Part shown: piece after piece, positions 10,869-22,000 of the stretch
Position numbering within the stretch: the first letter of the stretch is position 1
Layout of the letters: each line of letters opens with the position of its first letter
Source of the DNA: Mantamonas sphyraenae
Lineage: Eukaryota > CRuMs > Mantamonadidae
Reading direction: 5' to 3'
NCBI GenBank assembly: GCA_026936335.1
Contig: JAPMXV010000052.1
Location: forward strand, 372,001-436,000
DNA: 64,000 bases
The notes under the pieces: generated by a model
Seen by the model: the letters and a program-made list of their open reading frames with translations, nothing else
Told to the model about the DNA's origin: nothing
Database searches by the model: none
Position numbers and translations under genes: made by a program

Positions 10869-13392
10869 ATGTCCTCCACCGACGCCTTTTCACTCGTTGT
10901 CACCGGCCCTGTCGCCTCCCTGCATCTTGCCAAGGCCCAGCAGATGGCTGAGAAGCTGGCTGCAAACAATGACCACATCCAAGGTGAGTCGTATTCGTCG
11001 TGTGCGTGTACCCATGCGCGTTGTGGTTCCGTTTTGCTCACCCGCTGCCGTTGCATTGCTCGCCACTCGTCCCTCTCTCGGCCCTGCCAGCTACCTGCAC
11101 CCACATGTTTGAGATCGATTTCGGCACCTTTCTCCAGCAGCTGCCCCAGCGATTCCCGGACATGGGTCACGAGTTCCTGCACCGCCACCCAGAGTGTGCT
11201 GTGGTGGTGGAGCAGCTTGATGCCAACGGCACCTCCACTCTCCTCGGCTCCCTGCCCGAGTTTCTCGACTTTCTCGAGTCCGACTTTGGCATTGTCGATC
11301 CCGTGCCCATGGCTTCTCAGTACAGCCCGCTGGCCCGCTACCAGCCCCTTGCCGACAAGGCCCAGGCCGACTTTCTGGCTGCCACTGGGGTAGGTTTTCC
11401 AACAATTTTTCTGTGGCCCCTTTCCCCTTTCCCCACTGCGTCGGCACACCGTCCCCTCCCAGCTTCGGTACACTGACCCCACAACCACGCTACGCCTCGT
11501 TGCACTCTTGTTCGTCCTATGCACAGCACTCGTTTGCCACATTGGATTTCGTGGCCGAAGACGGCAACGACGTGCCGCTTGCGTCCGTGCAGGTCGAGCT
11601 CTACGACGACAAGTGCCCCAACTCGGTGGCCTTCTTCCTGGAAAACTGGGGCAAGGCAGCGCTCACGGTGCTGCGCATCGAAAAGGAGGCATTCGTGCAG
11701 TTTGGCTCGGCCGAGCAGACCCCCGAAGGCGAGCTCCAGCCTGACGAGAACTTTGTCGTGGCCCACGACCGCCCAGGCATCTTTGGCTTTGCCAACAACG
11801 GCCCCCATACGAACGGCTCCCAGTACTACGTCACCTACGACGCCCTTTCCTACTTTGACCAAAAGTTTGTGGCCTTTGGCCGCGTCGTCAGCGGCTGGGC
11901 TCGCTTCAAGACCCTCCTTGAGGAACCAGGAGAGCTGCTGGGCAACGGGGCACCCACGACATCCATCAACGTGATCTGTTCACGCCTCCAGAGTCCCGCC
12001 GACCTCAAGGCAGAGGCGGCTGAGCTGGCGTCGGCCACTGTGGACGAGAGCAGCTCCTCCTCCTCCTCGGTCCCGCCTGCCTTTGTCATTGTGGGCCCGT
12101 CGGGTGTTGGCAAGAGCACCCTCATCCGCCACATCAAGGCTCGCTTTCCTGACAACACGTTTGGCTTCAGCGTGAGCCACACCACACGTGCGCCGCGCGA
12201 AAACAACGGCGAGATGGAAAAGGACGGCGTCGATTACTACTTCACGGACGTGGACACCTTCCAGAACATGATTGAGACCAACCAGTTCCTGGAGTATGCC
12301 ATTGTGCACTCGTCCAAAATGTATGGCACGTCGGCAGCTGCCGTCAAGTCCATCCTGGATCAAGGCCGCTCGTGCCTGCTCGACATCGATGTGCAGGGAG
12401 CTCGGCAGGTCTTTGACATGTACAAGGGCGCAAACACACTCAACCTGGACTTCAAGTTTATCTTTGTGCGTCCCACCAGCATCGATGTGCTGGAACAGCG
12501 CCTGCGTGGGCGTGGCTCCGAAAGCGAGGACCAAATCAAAGAACGCATCAGCAACGCCAGCAAGGAGCTGCAGTTTCTCGAGGAAAACCCAGAGGTGTTT
12601 GAGTACGTCGTCACCAACGACTCCCTCGATCGCTCTGTGCCCGAGATGCTCAACATCTTTGCCACGGCTCTGGCGCCCTTTGGTATCAAGCCCACGGCGG
12701 AGGACTCGACATCGTCTTCGTCCTCGTCCTCTGCTTCGTCCGCAGCCACTCAAAAGGCCATGGACCCGCCAGCATTTGTGGTAGTCGGCCCGTCGGGGGT
12801 GGGCAAGAGCACCCTCATTCGCTACCTGCGCTCGCTGTACCCGGAAGAGGCGTTTGGGTTCAGCGTGAGCCACACCACGCGTGCACCGCGCGAGAACAAC
12901 GGCGTGATGGAGCAGGACGGCGTCGATTACTACTTTACGGACGTGGAAAACTTCCAGAAGATGATCGACGCCAACCAGTTCCTGGAGTATGCGATTGTGC
13001 ACTCGTCCAAGATGTACGGCACGTCGGTAGACGCCGTGCGCAGCATCCTGTCCAAGGGCCAGAGCTGTCTGCTGGACATTGACGTCCAGGGCGCCCAGAG
13101 TGTGTACGACCTGGCAAACTCGGGTGCGGAAGACATGCCCACGTTCAAGTTTATCTTTGTGCGTCCCACCAGCATCGATGTGCTGGAACAGCGCCTGCGT
13201 GGGCGTGGCTCCGAGAGCGAGGAGCAAATCCAGGAGCGCCTGAAAAACGCGAGCAAGGAGCTCAAGTTCCTCGAGGACAACCCGCACATTTTTGATGTCG
13301 TCGTTGTCAACGACACCCTGGAGCAGGCCAAGAAGGATTTTGTGGCTGCGTTTGCACCCACCATGAGCGAGTGTGGCTGGGAGCATCAGTGA
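10869..13392 (+). CDS. Cyclophilin-like domain fused to two guanylate kinase domains
   Basis: Predicted 759-residue fusion. Exons are 10869-10983, 11091-11389 and 11527-13392, with GTGAGT and GTAGGT donors. Residues 1-138 are an unassigned region. Residues about 140-285 form a cyclophilin-type PPIase fold: VQVELYDDKCPNSVAFF, ENFVVAHDRPGIFGFAN, NTNGSQYYVTY-like HTNGSQYYVTY, FVAFGRVVSG. The usual active-site region is altered, so activity is uncertain. Two GMP kinase domains follow (about 325-525 and 555-755). Each has P-loop GPSGVGKSTLIR, the GMP-binding SHTTRAPRENNG, DGVDYYF, LEYAIVHSSKMYGTS and LDIDVQGA, and both look catalytically complete (GMP + ATP to GDP + ADP). They are joined by a Ser/Thr/Ala linker. 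The two copies are very similar even at DNA level. Confidence 0.88.
11966..12003 (+). repeat. 38-bp duplicated segment, copy 1
   Basis: Encodes the end of the cyclophilin-like domain (INVICSRLQSPAD). The second copy is at 14112-14149, same orientation and same reading frame, with two mismatches. Confidence 0.9.
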
Positions 13393-13495
13393 TTGGACGA
13401 GTGGAATGAGATCGCAGCGCATTGTTGTTTCCACCCTCTCCCGTAGCACCCTTTGGACACTGTACAGACATCAGGAAGGTGAAAAGGATCTTGTC

Positions 13496-14182
13496 ATGAA
13501 CACTCTCCATCCTGTGAATGTCTTGCAACCACGCGCCCAATCAATGTCTACGACAACGGGCACTCGCAGTGGCACTGGGGCCAGGCACAAATCCACAACA
13601 AGTCTTCCTGGGGGTTTCTCGCATGTCCAAGATGAGACATGCCCCATGGACAACTGCGAACTCTGTACGGAGTCGTGTGAAGCTTGCATGGAATACCAGA
13701 GACTAGAGCAATCCCGTTCTGTGTCCACGCCATTCGAGGACCTTTCTGAGGACTTGCAAAGTGAAATTCAAGAGTGGTACGTGTTTGGAAAGCCGACGGA
13801 CACGGGTGAGTTGGACGAGCGCGGATGGTTTCCGCGTTGTGTTGTTTGGGTTTTTGGAGAAAACTGGCGGGTGTCCTGCGAGTGGCCAAGCAATGTGATG
13901 AAGCTTGCCAAGTGGGAAGACTGGTGTGTGACGGTTCAAACGTCCACCGACGAGTGTGTGTACTATGCAGATCTGTCCGAGAGCCCTTTCCCGAGCCCAG
14001 AGTCCGTGCAAGAGATCTTGGAACAAAGCAACGGGCATCCCATGCTTGTTCGCGTCCACTGTGCGAGCAGGCATGTGATCATGTGCGTGGACGATGATCT
14101 CTTTCAGAATCTCAACGTGAGCTGTTCACGGCTCCAGAGTCCCGCCGACGACGAGAGCATTTCCGAGAATGAGAACAGGTGA
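13496..14182 (+). CDS. Hypothetical protein with tail repeating part of the upstream fusion gene
   Basis: A 228-residue single-exon reading frame. I do not recognise it. The N-terminal third is Ser/Thr/Gly-rich, followed by a short Cys-rich cluster (CPMDNCELCTESCEACMEY). The middle has hydrophobic-aromatic strands (WFPRCVVWVFGENW, WCVTVQTSTDECVYYADL). The last residues read NLNVSCSRLQSPAD, nearly the same as INVICSRLQSPAD at the end of the cyclophilin-like domain in the gene before it; the DNA is 36 of 38 bases identical. The frame stays open upstream to about 13373, but no better ATG is present. Could be a partially duplicated and diverged neighbour. Confidence 0.55.
   Translation: MNTLHPVNVLQPRAQSMSTTTGTRSGTGARHKSTTSLPGGFSHVQDETCPMDNCELCTESCEACMEYQRLEQSRSVSTPFEDLSEDLQSEIQEWYVFGKPTDTGELDERGWFPRCVVWVFGENWRVSCEWPSNVMKLAKWEDWCVTVQTSTDECVYYADLSESPFPSPESVQEILEQSNGHPMLVRVHCASRHVIMCVDDDLFQNLNVSCSRLQSPADDESISENENR
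14112..14149 (+). repeat. 38-bp duplicated segment, copy 2
   Basis: Encodes LNVSCSRLQSPAD near the stop of the unknown gene 13496-14182. Two mismatches from copy 1 at 11966-12003, both of which change little of the peptide. Confidence 0.9.
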
Positions 14183-14216
14183 TTGCTAGGAATGGATGTT
14201 GTTGTTGTTTGACCTT

Positions 14217-15931
14217 TCAGGCGTGGAGCACCATCAATCCCACCCACATCACGAGAGCCAACAGCAGCGGAGACACTGCCATTGTGGGGGCATCACTTGT
14301 GCAAGTTGCGTCGGAACCGTACACGGTCTTGCCATCGACCTTGCCGATTGCATTCTGGCCAAATTGGGTCGGATCGTCGCATTGCTGGTCACCACGGCAC
14401 GGGCGACGCATGTTCCAGCATGTGGATTGACATACAGGGTACAAAAGGGTGCTGTTTCCAGGCGCACACTTTTTGAACGTCTCGGCGCACACAAAGTGCT
14501 TCATGGCCACCGGACACTCTGCACGCTCCCCCTCCTTGCCCACCATGTTCTTTGCAAAGCTGGCCTTTGCGGCCTCATCCATCCCCTTGGCGTCCTTGGA
14601 GAAGTTCTTGCCGTCGATGACAATCTTGGTCGGGCAGATGCTCCACGACAATCTCCTTGTCGCAGAATGTCAGCTCGGACTTGTACGAGCCCGCAGGCAG
14701 GCAGGGCTCGGAGCAGTTGAACGGATCTTGTTTCGGAGGGGCTGTGTGGATGCGTGTCAGTCCGTGTGCTGGTGGAGGTGGGGGGTGACGCGTTCACACT
14801 CTGCGCGCGAACGTACGAGGAGCCGGTGTCGGCGTGGCCGTTGTGTCCTTCAAAGGTGACTCATCCTTGCATGGTGCCGTATCCACTGCGATGGGACAAG
14901 AGACACCCACGCCCGCGGCCCACTTGACGGCGTTGACCAGAATCGACTGCCAGTTTGCGTTGCACAACGGATCCATGGCTGTGCGCATGCGATTGTGTCT
15001 GTGTGTCAGCTGCAAAGTCCACACCCTCTCCCGGCTCTCTCGCTCTCTCAAACTTGTCCTTTGCCAACCCACCAAAGTATTTGCTGGCCGTGTTCAGGTG
15101 GATGCGACGGCCCAGGCCGCCGCCTGCGTTGGCAGAGATCACAGTGCCGCCCGTCACCGTGCCCTGCACGATCACTGCACCTCGAGGCACGGTCCCATCG
15201 TTAATTACACTCATTTTGGAGCCTCCACCTGCGTCGATTGTGTGTCAGCTACCCTCCCTATGGACACAGATCCCTCCGAACGTGCGCCGGGGCTACAAAT
15301 CCCCAGAGGAAACGCACGCCGCATCTGCACGCTACATGGGCTCTTGGGAGTCCATAGAGACCCATCCGCCGTGTGGATACTACGCCATGCAGGTGCAACA
15401 CGGACCATGGGACTTCCGGCTCATGGCCTTCCGACAGCATTGGCGCTCGAACCTACCTCGAGGGACGGAAAACGTGGCTGGGACGCAGCTCACAGCCGGA
15501 TGGGAGGCATCCTGCACCGCCAGCGTCTCCGGCAGGTAGGTGCCTCCTGTGCGCTTGGCAAGGATGATCTTCTCCTTCAGCAGGGTGGCATAGTAGTTGA
15601 GCTTGGCCCCCGAATCGGCCACAGTCCATTCCAGCATGACCACTCCTTTGCCGCTTTTGCTGAACGCCACAATGGCCGCTTGTCCCGCTGCAGGGATGTT
15701 GCTGCGCCCAAACTGTTCCACCGGCATGAGCACAATGACGTCGAAGCCCGTCGGTGCGGGATTGGAGCCTGTGTACTGATCCGGCCTGGCCACCTTGGTC
15801 ACTGTGAAAGTCTGCTTGCCAAGGATGGCCTCCACGCGCTGGTCGCTGCCCAGCAGAAGCACCTTTTGTGCCTGCACCATGCTCAACACGCACACAAGAA
15901 CAGCCAACAGCTGCAGTGTGTGCGTTTTCAT
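14217..15931 (-). CDS. Secreted, probably GPI-anchored protein with Frizzled-like Cys-rich region (one-base frameshift)
   Basis: Exons are 15931-15457, 15228-15073, 14978-14817 and 14741-14217; three introns carry CTGACAC branch signals. The start has a clear signal peptide (MKTHTLQLLAVLVCVLSMVQA). An extracellular domain of about 230 residues follows (QKVLLLGSDQRVEA, FDVIVLMPVEQFG, VVMLEWTVADSG, then SKYFAMDPLCNANWQSILVN). Its ThuA/glutamine-amidotransferase-like strand order is a weak resemblance only. A Pro-rich hinge leads to a Cys-rich module: PFNCSEPCLPAG, ECPVAMKHFVC, LYPVCQSTCWNMRRPC; the last two resemble the CAPxC/PCRxxC part of Frizzled CRDs. The end is hydrophobic without a charged tail (MAVSPLLLALVMWVGLMVLHA), as in GPI-anchor signals. 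Total length is 3n+1 and the frame must shift +1 near 14641-14650, between TFCDKEIV and SICPTKIV. A 31-nt intron would be the alternative but is far shorter than others here. Confidence 0.68.
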
Positions 15932-16098
15932 GGGCGTGTGCGTTTGTGTGGTGTTAAATGCTTTGGAGTGCTTTGGCGGATCGCGCGCTTCAGGCCCATG
16001 GACAACACTGTCCAACAGGTTCGTCCAACTCTGCCTCTGTGTTCTCTTCACATGATCTCCACCCGGGTGCCCCGTGGCATCCACCGAAAACACACACC

Positions 16099-19000
16099 AT
16101 GTCGCTCGAACCAACCGAGAGCGACACCATGGTAGCGCCGACTGCCTCCATGCAGCTTGTACAAGGCATGCTGCTGCTGGGCTCGTCGGCCGGCCTGGAT
16201 TCCAGCTTCACTGTCGTGGATCCCATGGATCTGTCGGTCGTGTCCACATTCACCTCGGACAACGACGCGGGTGAGTTCTGTGGTCCTGATCAACCCCCAC
16301 CCATTTGCTGAACCCGCTTCCCTGTCCGCTCACACCACCTGCTTCATCCCCGTGTCCTCCTGCACAGACACCCAAGCGCCCTACTCTGCCGTCTATCAAT
16401 CCAAGACGGACAAACTGCTTGTGTGTGGACGTGAGAACCGTCTGAAGCTGCTTGGAAGCACTGCACAAGCTGCCTTTCCGCTTCATTCCCCTCTGGGCGA
16501 CCCCATCACTTCACAGTCTGACGGCATAGTCGCCATTTGCTTCACACTGCAAGAGGTATGTGCGCAGCTTCGCTCATGCCACAGCGCCACTGACCATACA
16601 TCGCCCTTTTTCTCCACGGCTCTCGGCGGGGCCCCATGGTTTGCGAATTCTTGGGCTTGGCTGACACCCTCTCTCGCCCGTCGCGCTCCCGAACTACACA
16701 GGCTCAATCCCTGCTCGACTTTCTCGGTACCAACCCACTTCCATCCGAGGACGTCACCCTGCAGGCGTATGCCGGCTCTGTGTCGGAACAGCTCGGCCAG
16801 GCGCTTTCCGAGTCGGCCAAGCTTGAGCCGCGTCAGCAATCTGTGCGTTTGTGTTGTGCTCTCTCCCTTTTCCCGTTTCCGTTCGCAAACACTCCCTGTA
16901 CATTCGCCCAGTATGCTCACACCCACCATGGTGACTGTGGTCCATCCACTCTCCGTCATGTCGCCAACCACAGTGGGCCTTTGCTCCGCTGCGCCTTCCG
17001 TACCTCGAGGCCAAGGCCCTCTTTCTAACGCTGAGCCAGTACGACCATCCCGTGGTCAACACCGCCCTCTCTGTGGTCATGCTGCACTCGCATCATGTCA
17101 ACGATAGCGACAGCTTCCCCGTCGTGGATCACAAGGCATCTCTCAGACACGAGGTGGCCCGCGAGCAGACCTTTGAACACTGGCCACACACAGACCACAA
17201 GTACGCCACCCCCAATCAGCTCGCACGCGCTGGATTCTATCATGATCCCCAGCCGTACCAGGACACCAAGCCCGATGGCAGCATTGCCCTCATGGGTATG
17301 GACCGCTGCGTCACCTTTTGCTGCGGCCTCGAAGCCAGCAATTGGGAGACCGATGACCATCCGTGGGAGGAGCACGCTGCAAACAAGCCCCACTGTGAAT
17401 TTGTGCACGCACATGCAAGCTGTGGCGATATGCCCATCGCCACCACCTCGCACGCACAGAGCACAGACAAGGTCAACGGCGCCATCCAGTTTGTGCACGC
17501 CATCGACGACTCCTCCCTCATCATCACCGCCTCTCAGCAGCAGCACACCATCTGGGACACCGTTGGCTCCCTCAAGCCGGTGCTCGCTCACGATGACACC
17601 TTTGAAGAGGGCTATCATCTGGTCGGCTCCTGTTTGTTGCCCACCTCGCTCTCCGACCGCGTGGCCAAGGCTACCGACACGGGAGACAGTGCCAATGGTG
17701 CTGCTTCCTCCTCCTCTGCTGCTGCACAAGCCGAAGCCGCCGCCGCTGCTGCCGAGGCGGCCGTCATTCCGGACTGGCCATGGGCGGACTGGGTTTGCCC
17801 CGAGATCTGGGTGCAAGCGAACGATGCCTCGCTGTACCCGTCGGCCGTCGGCTTTGTCATTGAGATCGTGGATGCAAACACCGTCTGCGTGTTCCTCAAG
17901 GGCCTCGAGGAAATCATGATGTTTCCTCCCAATCACCTCAAAGCAATCAGCCCAAAGACCAGCCAGCGCTGCAGGGTGCTTCAGGGCGAACATCGTGGCC
18001 GCTCGGGCGTTTTTGTCGGCTCGCAAGGCTCGCATGGCCTGGTGCGATTCACCCACCTCACGGATCCAGTGTCCATCAAGTTGGAAGACCTGGCCACCCT
18101 GGACGACGCCGAGCAGGCTGCCGTCATTGAAGACAGCAAGAGCCCGAGCACCGTGTATCTGCTGGCGTACAGCAATGGAGACGGCCACACCAAGCTGTAC
18201 CTGCACGAGCTCGACGATCGCACACCCAAGTTTCTGCAGTCGCTGGAGCTGCAAACCAATGCCACCGCCTACCGAGTGGTGTTTGACGCATCCCTGAACA
18301 ACATCTATGTCGTCAGCGAGACCGAAGGCGCACACTTCATCCAAGGCGTGCACTACGACGCTGCAAACAAGCGCCTCGACGAGACCATGTACATGCCCAT
18401 CATGGACCACCAGGGCGAACAGGACAGTATCGTCGACGTGCAGCCGCTCCTGCTGCCAGACACGCCCAACGCCAACGGCAAGCCTCACCACCTGGCATCC
18501 CTCAGCGCGTCGGGCAAGCTGACCATCTTTGACGCAGTGTCCCTGGAATCGGTGGCCCAGCACACTTTTGGCGTGCAGCATTGCGTTGCGCTGGCCTGGG
18601 TGCCCGCCTTGTGCAAGTTTGTGGCTGCCAGCGCTTCGGGCGCCATCGCTGCAGCGTTTTTCGTCTCAGCCGCCGAAAAGGCAGCCAGGGAGAGCACCGA
18701 AACAGAAGAGCAGGTGACGCTCGCATGCAACCTGGAAACGTTGCTGAACGTGGCCAAGACACGCAAGGAGGCGCTGTCGTTCAGCGCACACGCCTCCCCC
18801 ACAGCAATCCCCACTGTTGTCACAAATAACTTTGGCACTGCGTCCATGTTTGCCTTGGGCGAGCGTGCTCTGGCCACGGGAGGCCAGGTGCGCATCGAAC
18901 TCGAGTTTGAGAAGGAGATGCTGTTGGAGCAGCTCGACCTCGTGGTGCGCATGGGATTTGCCGAACACCCAGAGGCCTACACGCTGTCTGTGGAGTGCAC

Positions 19001-22000
19001 AGACGCGCACGGAGACAGCCAGGTGGTGCTCCACCAGGTGGAGCTCGTCTCGCTGCTGTTGCCCACGGAGTACGGGCACTCAGAGGCAGACGCACGCTCG
19101 CTGACAGCCACTTTGCCCATCAGCTCGTCTATGGCCGAGCTGAACAGGTGGGTGGGTGTTGTGGACGTGTCTGCCAAGGCGCTCCGTGTGACGCTGACCT
19201 TGCACAAGCAGGCAAGTGCGTCGTCTTCGGCGGTGGCCTCGGAGAGCGATAACAACGACGTGCAGCTCATCCACATCACGGCTTTGGGCACAGACGCAAG
19301 CGAGGCCGGCCAGGTGAAGGAGGAGACCCGCCGCGCCGCGGCTATCCGCACAGACAAACAGTTCCACACAGAGCTCGCGCAATGTGTGTGTGCAGAGGAC
19401 ACAGACGTGGACCTGCGCAACGCTGCCTTGGACGTGCTTTGCAAGGTGTGGACGGACGAGGCAGCGATGGCGCATGTGATTGAGGCGCTCGACCTGCGTG
19501 CGTTCCTCGACAACTCGCTCCTGCCAGCCAGCAGTAGCACAGCAACGCGTGTGGAGGCGCTGCTGACCAAGCTGTCGCAAACCTCCAAGCGCAGTGACCT
19601 TCTCAACGCGTGTCTGGACACATGCACGGCCGCGTACACGAGCTGCTACTCGGGCACAGCGCTAGAGGTGTTGTTTGCCACCATCCGCAAGTGTTGGCTG
19701 GTCTCCCCCACCGTTGCGTATGCACGCCTGCTCAAGGCGCTGATGGCCATCGGATCGCAGCTGGCCAAGAACCGTACCGAGGCAGGCATCCATAGCAAGG
19801 AAGCCGTGCACGAGTTGCTGCGCGACGAGTTTAAGCTCTACGGTTTCCCGATGGACAAGCACGTCTTTGAAGGTCAGCACGCAAAGTCCACCGCCGTGAC
19901 CTCTACCGCAAACAAGAGTGCAAACAAGGGCAAGGGCAAAGACCAAAAGGACAAGGCCAAGACCACCGCGCAATTCTCGTCCGCCGGCTCGTCCGTCAAG
20001 TCGATGACCGCAGAACTGGACGCAGCACTGAAAAAGAAAGCCGTGTCAACGTCGTGGTACGAGGATTCGCTGGATGAGGACGACTCGTTCGACGGCCTGA
20101 GCGCGGGCAACCTCTGGGGTGGCGAGGAAGTGGACATGGGCTCCAAGTTTTCCTTTCACGCAAGCGGGAGTACGGCTGCACAGAAGGAAGCAGAGGCGCA
20201 GCAGGAAGCGTACGCGACGCAGTTTACGGCCACCCTGGACAACGAGTTTGACCAGGCCAACACGGGCTTGGCGTGCGTGTTCTTTGACCAGAGCAAGGGC
20301 AGCATTGTAAAGGCGGACGAAGGCAAGATCGTCTTCCCGACACTGAATCACGTGAACCAGTACTACGGCACCGTGGATCTCATGGACGAGTACGAGGTGT
20401 CGAGCCTGCGTGTGCGAGTGAACATGGCGCCCAACATGACGGGCCGCCTGAACGTGTACGCGTGGAAGCAGTACGAAGCAGACGCAGTCAAGGTGGCTAC
20501 CCAGTCGCTGAGCTCGCACAAGCCCTTTGGCAAACCTGGCAGCAACGACACGGTGGTGACCGTGCCGGCACTGACCCTGTCCACACGCTTCCTCAAATTT
20601 GAGTTCAAGCTGGGCAAGGGCTGCACAAAGGGCGGCGACTACCGTGCCTTTCTGCAAATGGAAGTCAACGGCGTGGCCAACGTAGTGGATCCGCTCATGC
20701 CCGCAGAAGAGCGCGAGGCCCTGCTGGTGAGCCGCATCGCAGACCTGGAGAGCCACGCAGTGCATCACTCAGGTATGCTTGCAAAGCTGCAGGCCAAGTT
20801 GCAACAGAAGCTTTTGGGATTCTTGGAGGCCTCTGGAGACCCTGCACGCGAACAGAAGCTGCGCACAACGGTGCGCAATACGTACCAAGAGATCTTGGAC
20901 ACACAGCGCGACCTGACGGCGACGCAGAGGCGTCTGAACCGCGTGGTGGCCATGCTGGACAGCTTGATGGAACGCGGCAGCAAGGGGATGCCTGGACGCC
21001 TGGCGGTGGAAGAGGATGCTCGCCACGGCCGCCTGGCGCTGGCCATCACCTGCATTGTGGATTGTCTCGTGGACGCGCCGTCGGACACAAAGGAGGTGAA
21101 GCTGGACTACCAGATGGCCATGGATCTGTTTGCAAACTTGGTTGTGCACGGCGTGGGCAAAAGTGACACGGCCATGAGCCTCTGGTTGTCCAGCCGCCTG
21201 GACGACTGGCCGCAGTTCCCCACAGACGCGTTGCGCCTTTTCTTTGTGAGCAATTCGGCAGCACGCGTGTCGTCCACTGTGCAGACGCGCATCTTTGCCA
21301 TCATCGAACGCATTGTGAGCCGCGGCGTGCACAGCACTCTGTATCTGGATAACCTGCTGTCGCTTGTCGACAACCTGAGCGGGACCATCGCACGCACGGG
21401 CAATCAAACAGACCTGCCGCTGCTCAGCTGGATCCTGTTGCTGGTGGCGAACACGACCTCGTCTAGCTTCTTTGAGGAAGCCATGAAGGCTCGTCCACAC
21501 GCATTGCACCAGGCCATGTTTGCCATGAGCGGTGCCACTTCCCACTCGACCACCGAGACGACAAAGAATCCCACTGAGGCCTCACCTGCCAACGGCCGTG
21601 GAAAATTCCAGGCCAACAAGCTGGCTCGCACCACATCGGACGCTGGTGGCAAGGTGACGAGCGATCTTCTGGACGAGCTGGAGAACATGAGCGCAGGAGA
21701 CGCTAAAGGCAAGGGCAAGGCGAAAGCGTCATCGGGCGCAGGCAACAGCAGCAGCAGCAGCAGTGAGGGCCAACTCGAGGAAGAGGATACGCAGAACCAT
21801 CTGAAGCCGATGTTTGAGCTCCTTTGCACACTGTCGAATGTGCAATCTCCGCTGACACGCGACCTGATCCTGCTCACCATGCGTGTTCTTGGCCAACTGG
21901 GCTCCATGTACACCGCGAGCGAGGTGTGCACGGTGATCTTTGACCACCCGAGTCTGATGGACCTGATGACGTGGGTGGCGCTGAAAAGCGATGCTTTTGT

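Noticed and set aside
14670-14700. A 31-nt intron (GTACAAG to ACAAG) that would also restore the frame in the Frizzled-like gene
   Set aside because: Too short compared with all other introns and it deletes a plausible Cys-containing segment, though it contains CTGAC and cannot be excluded without RNA data.
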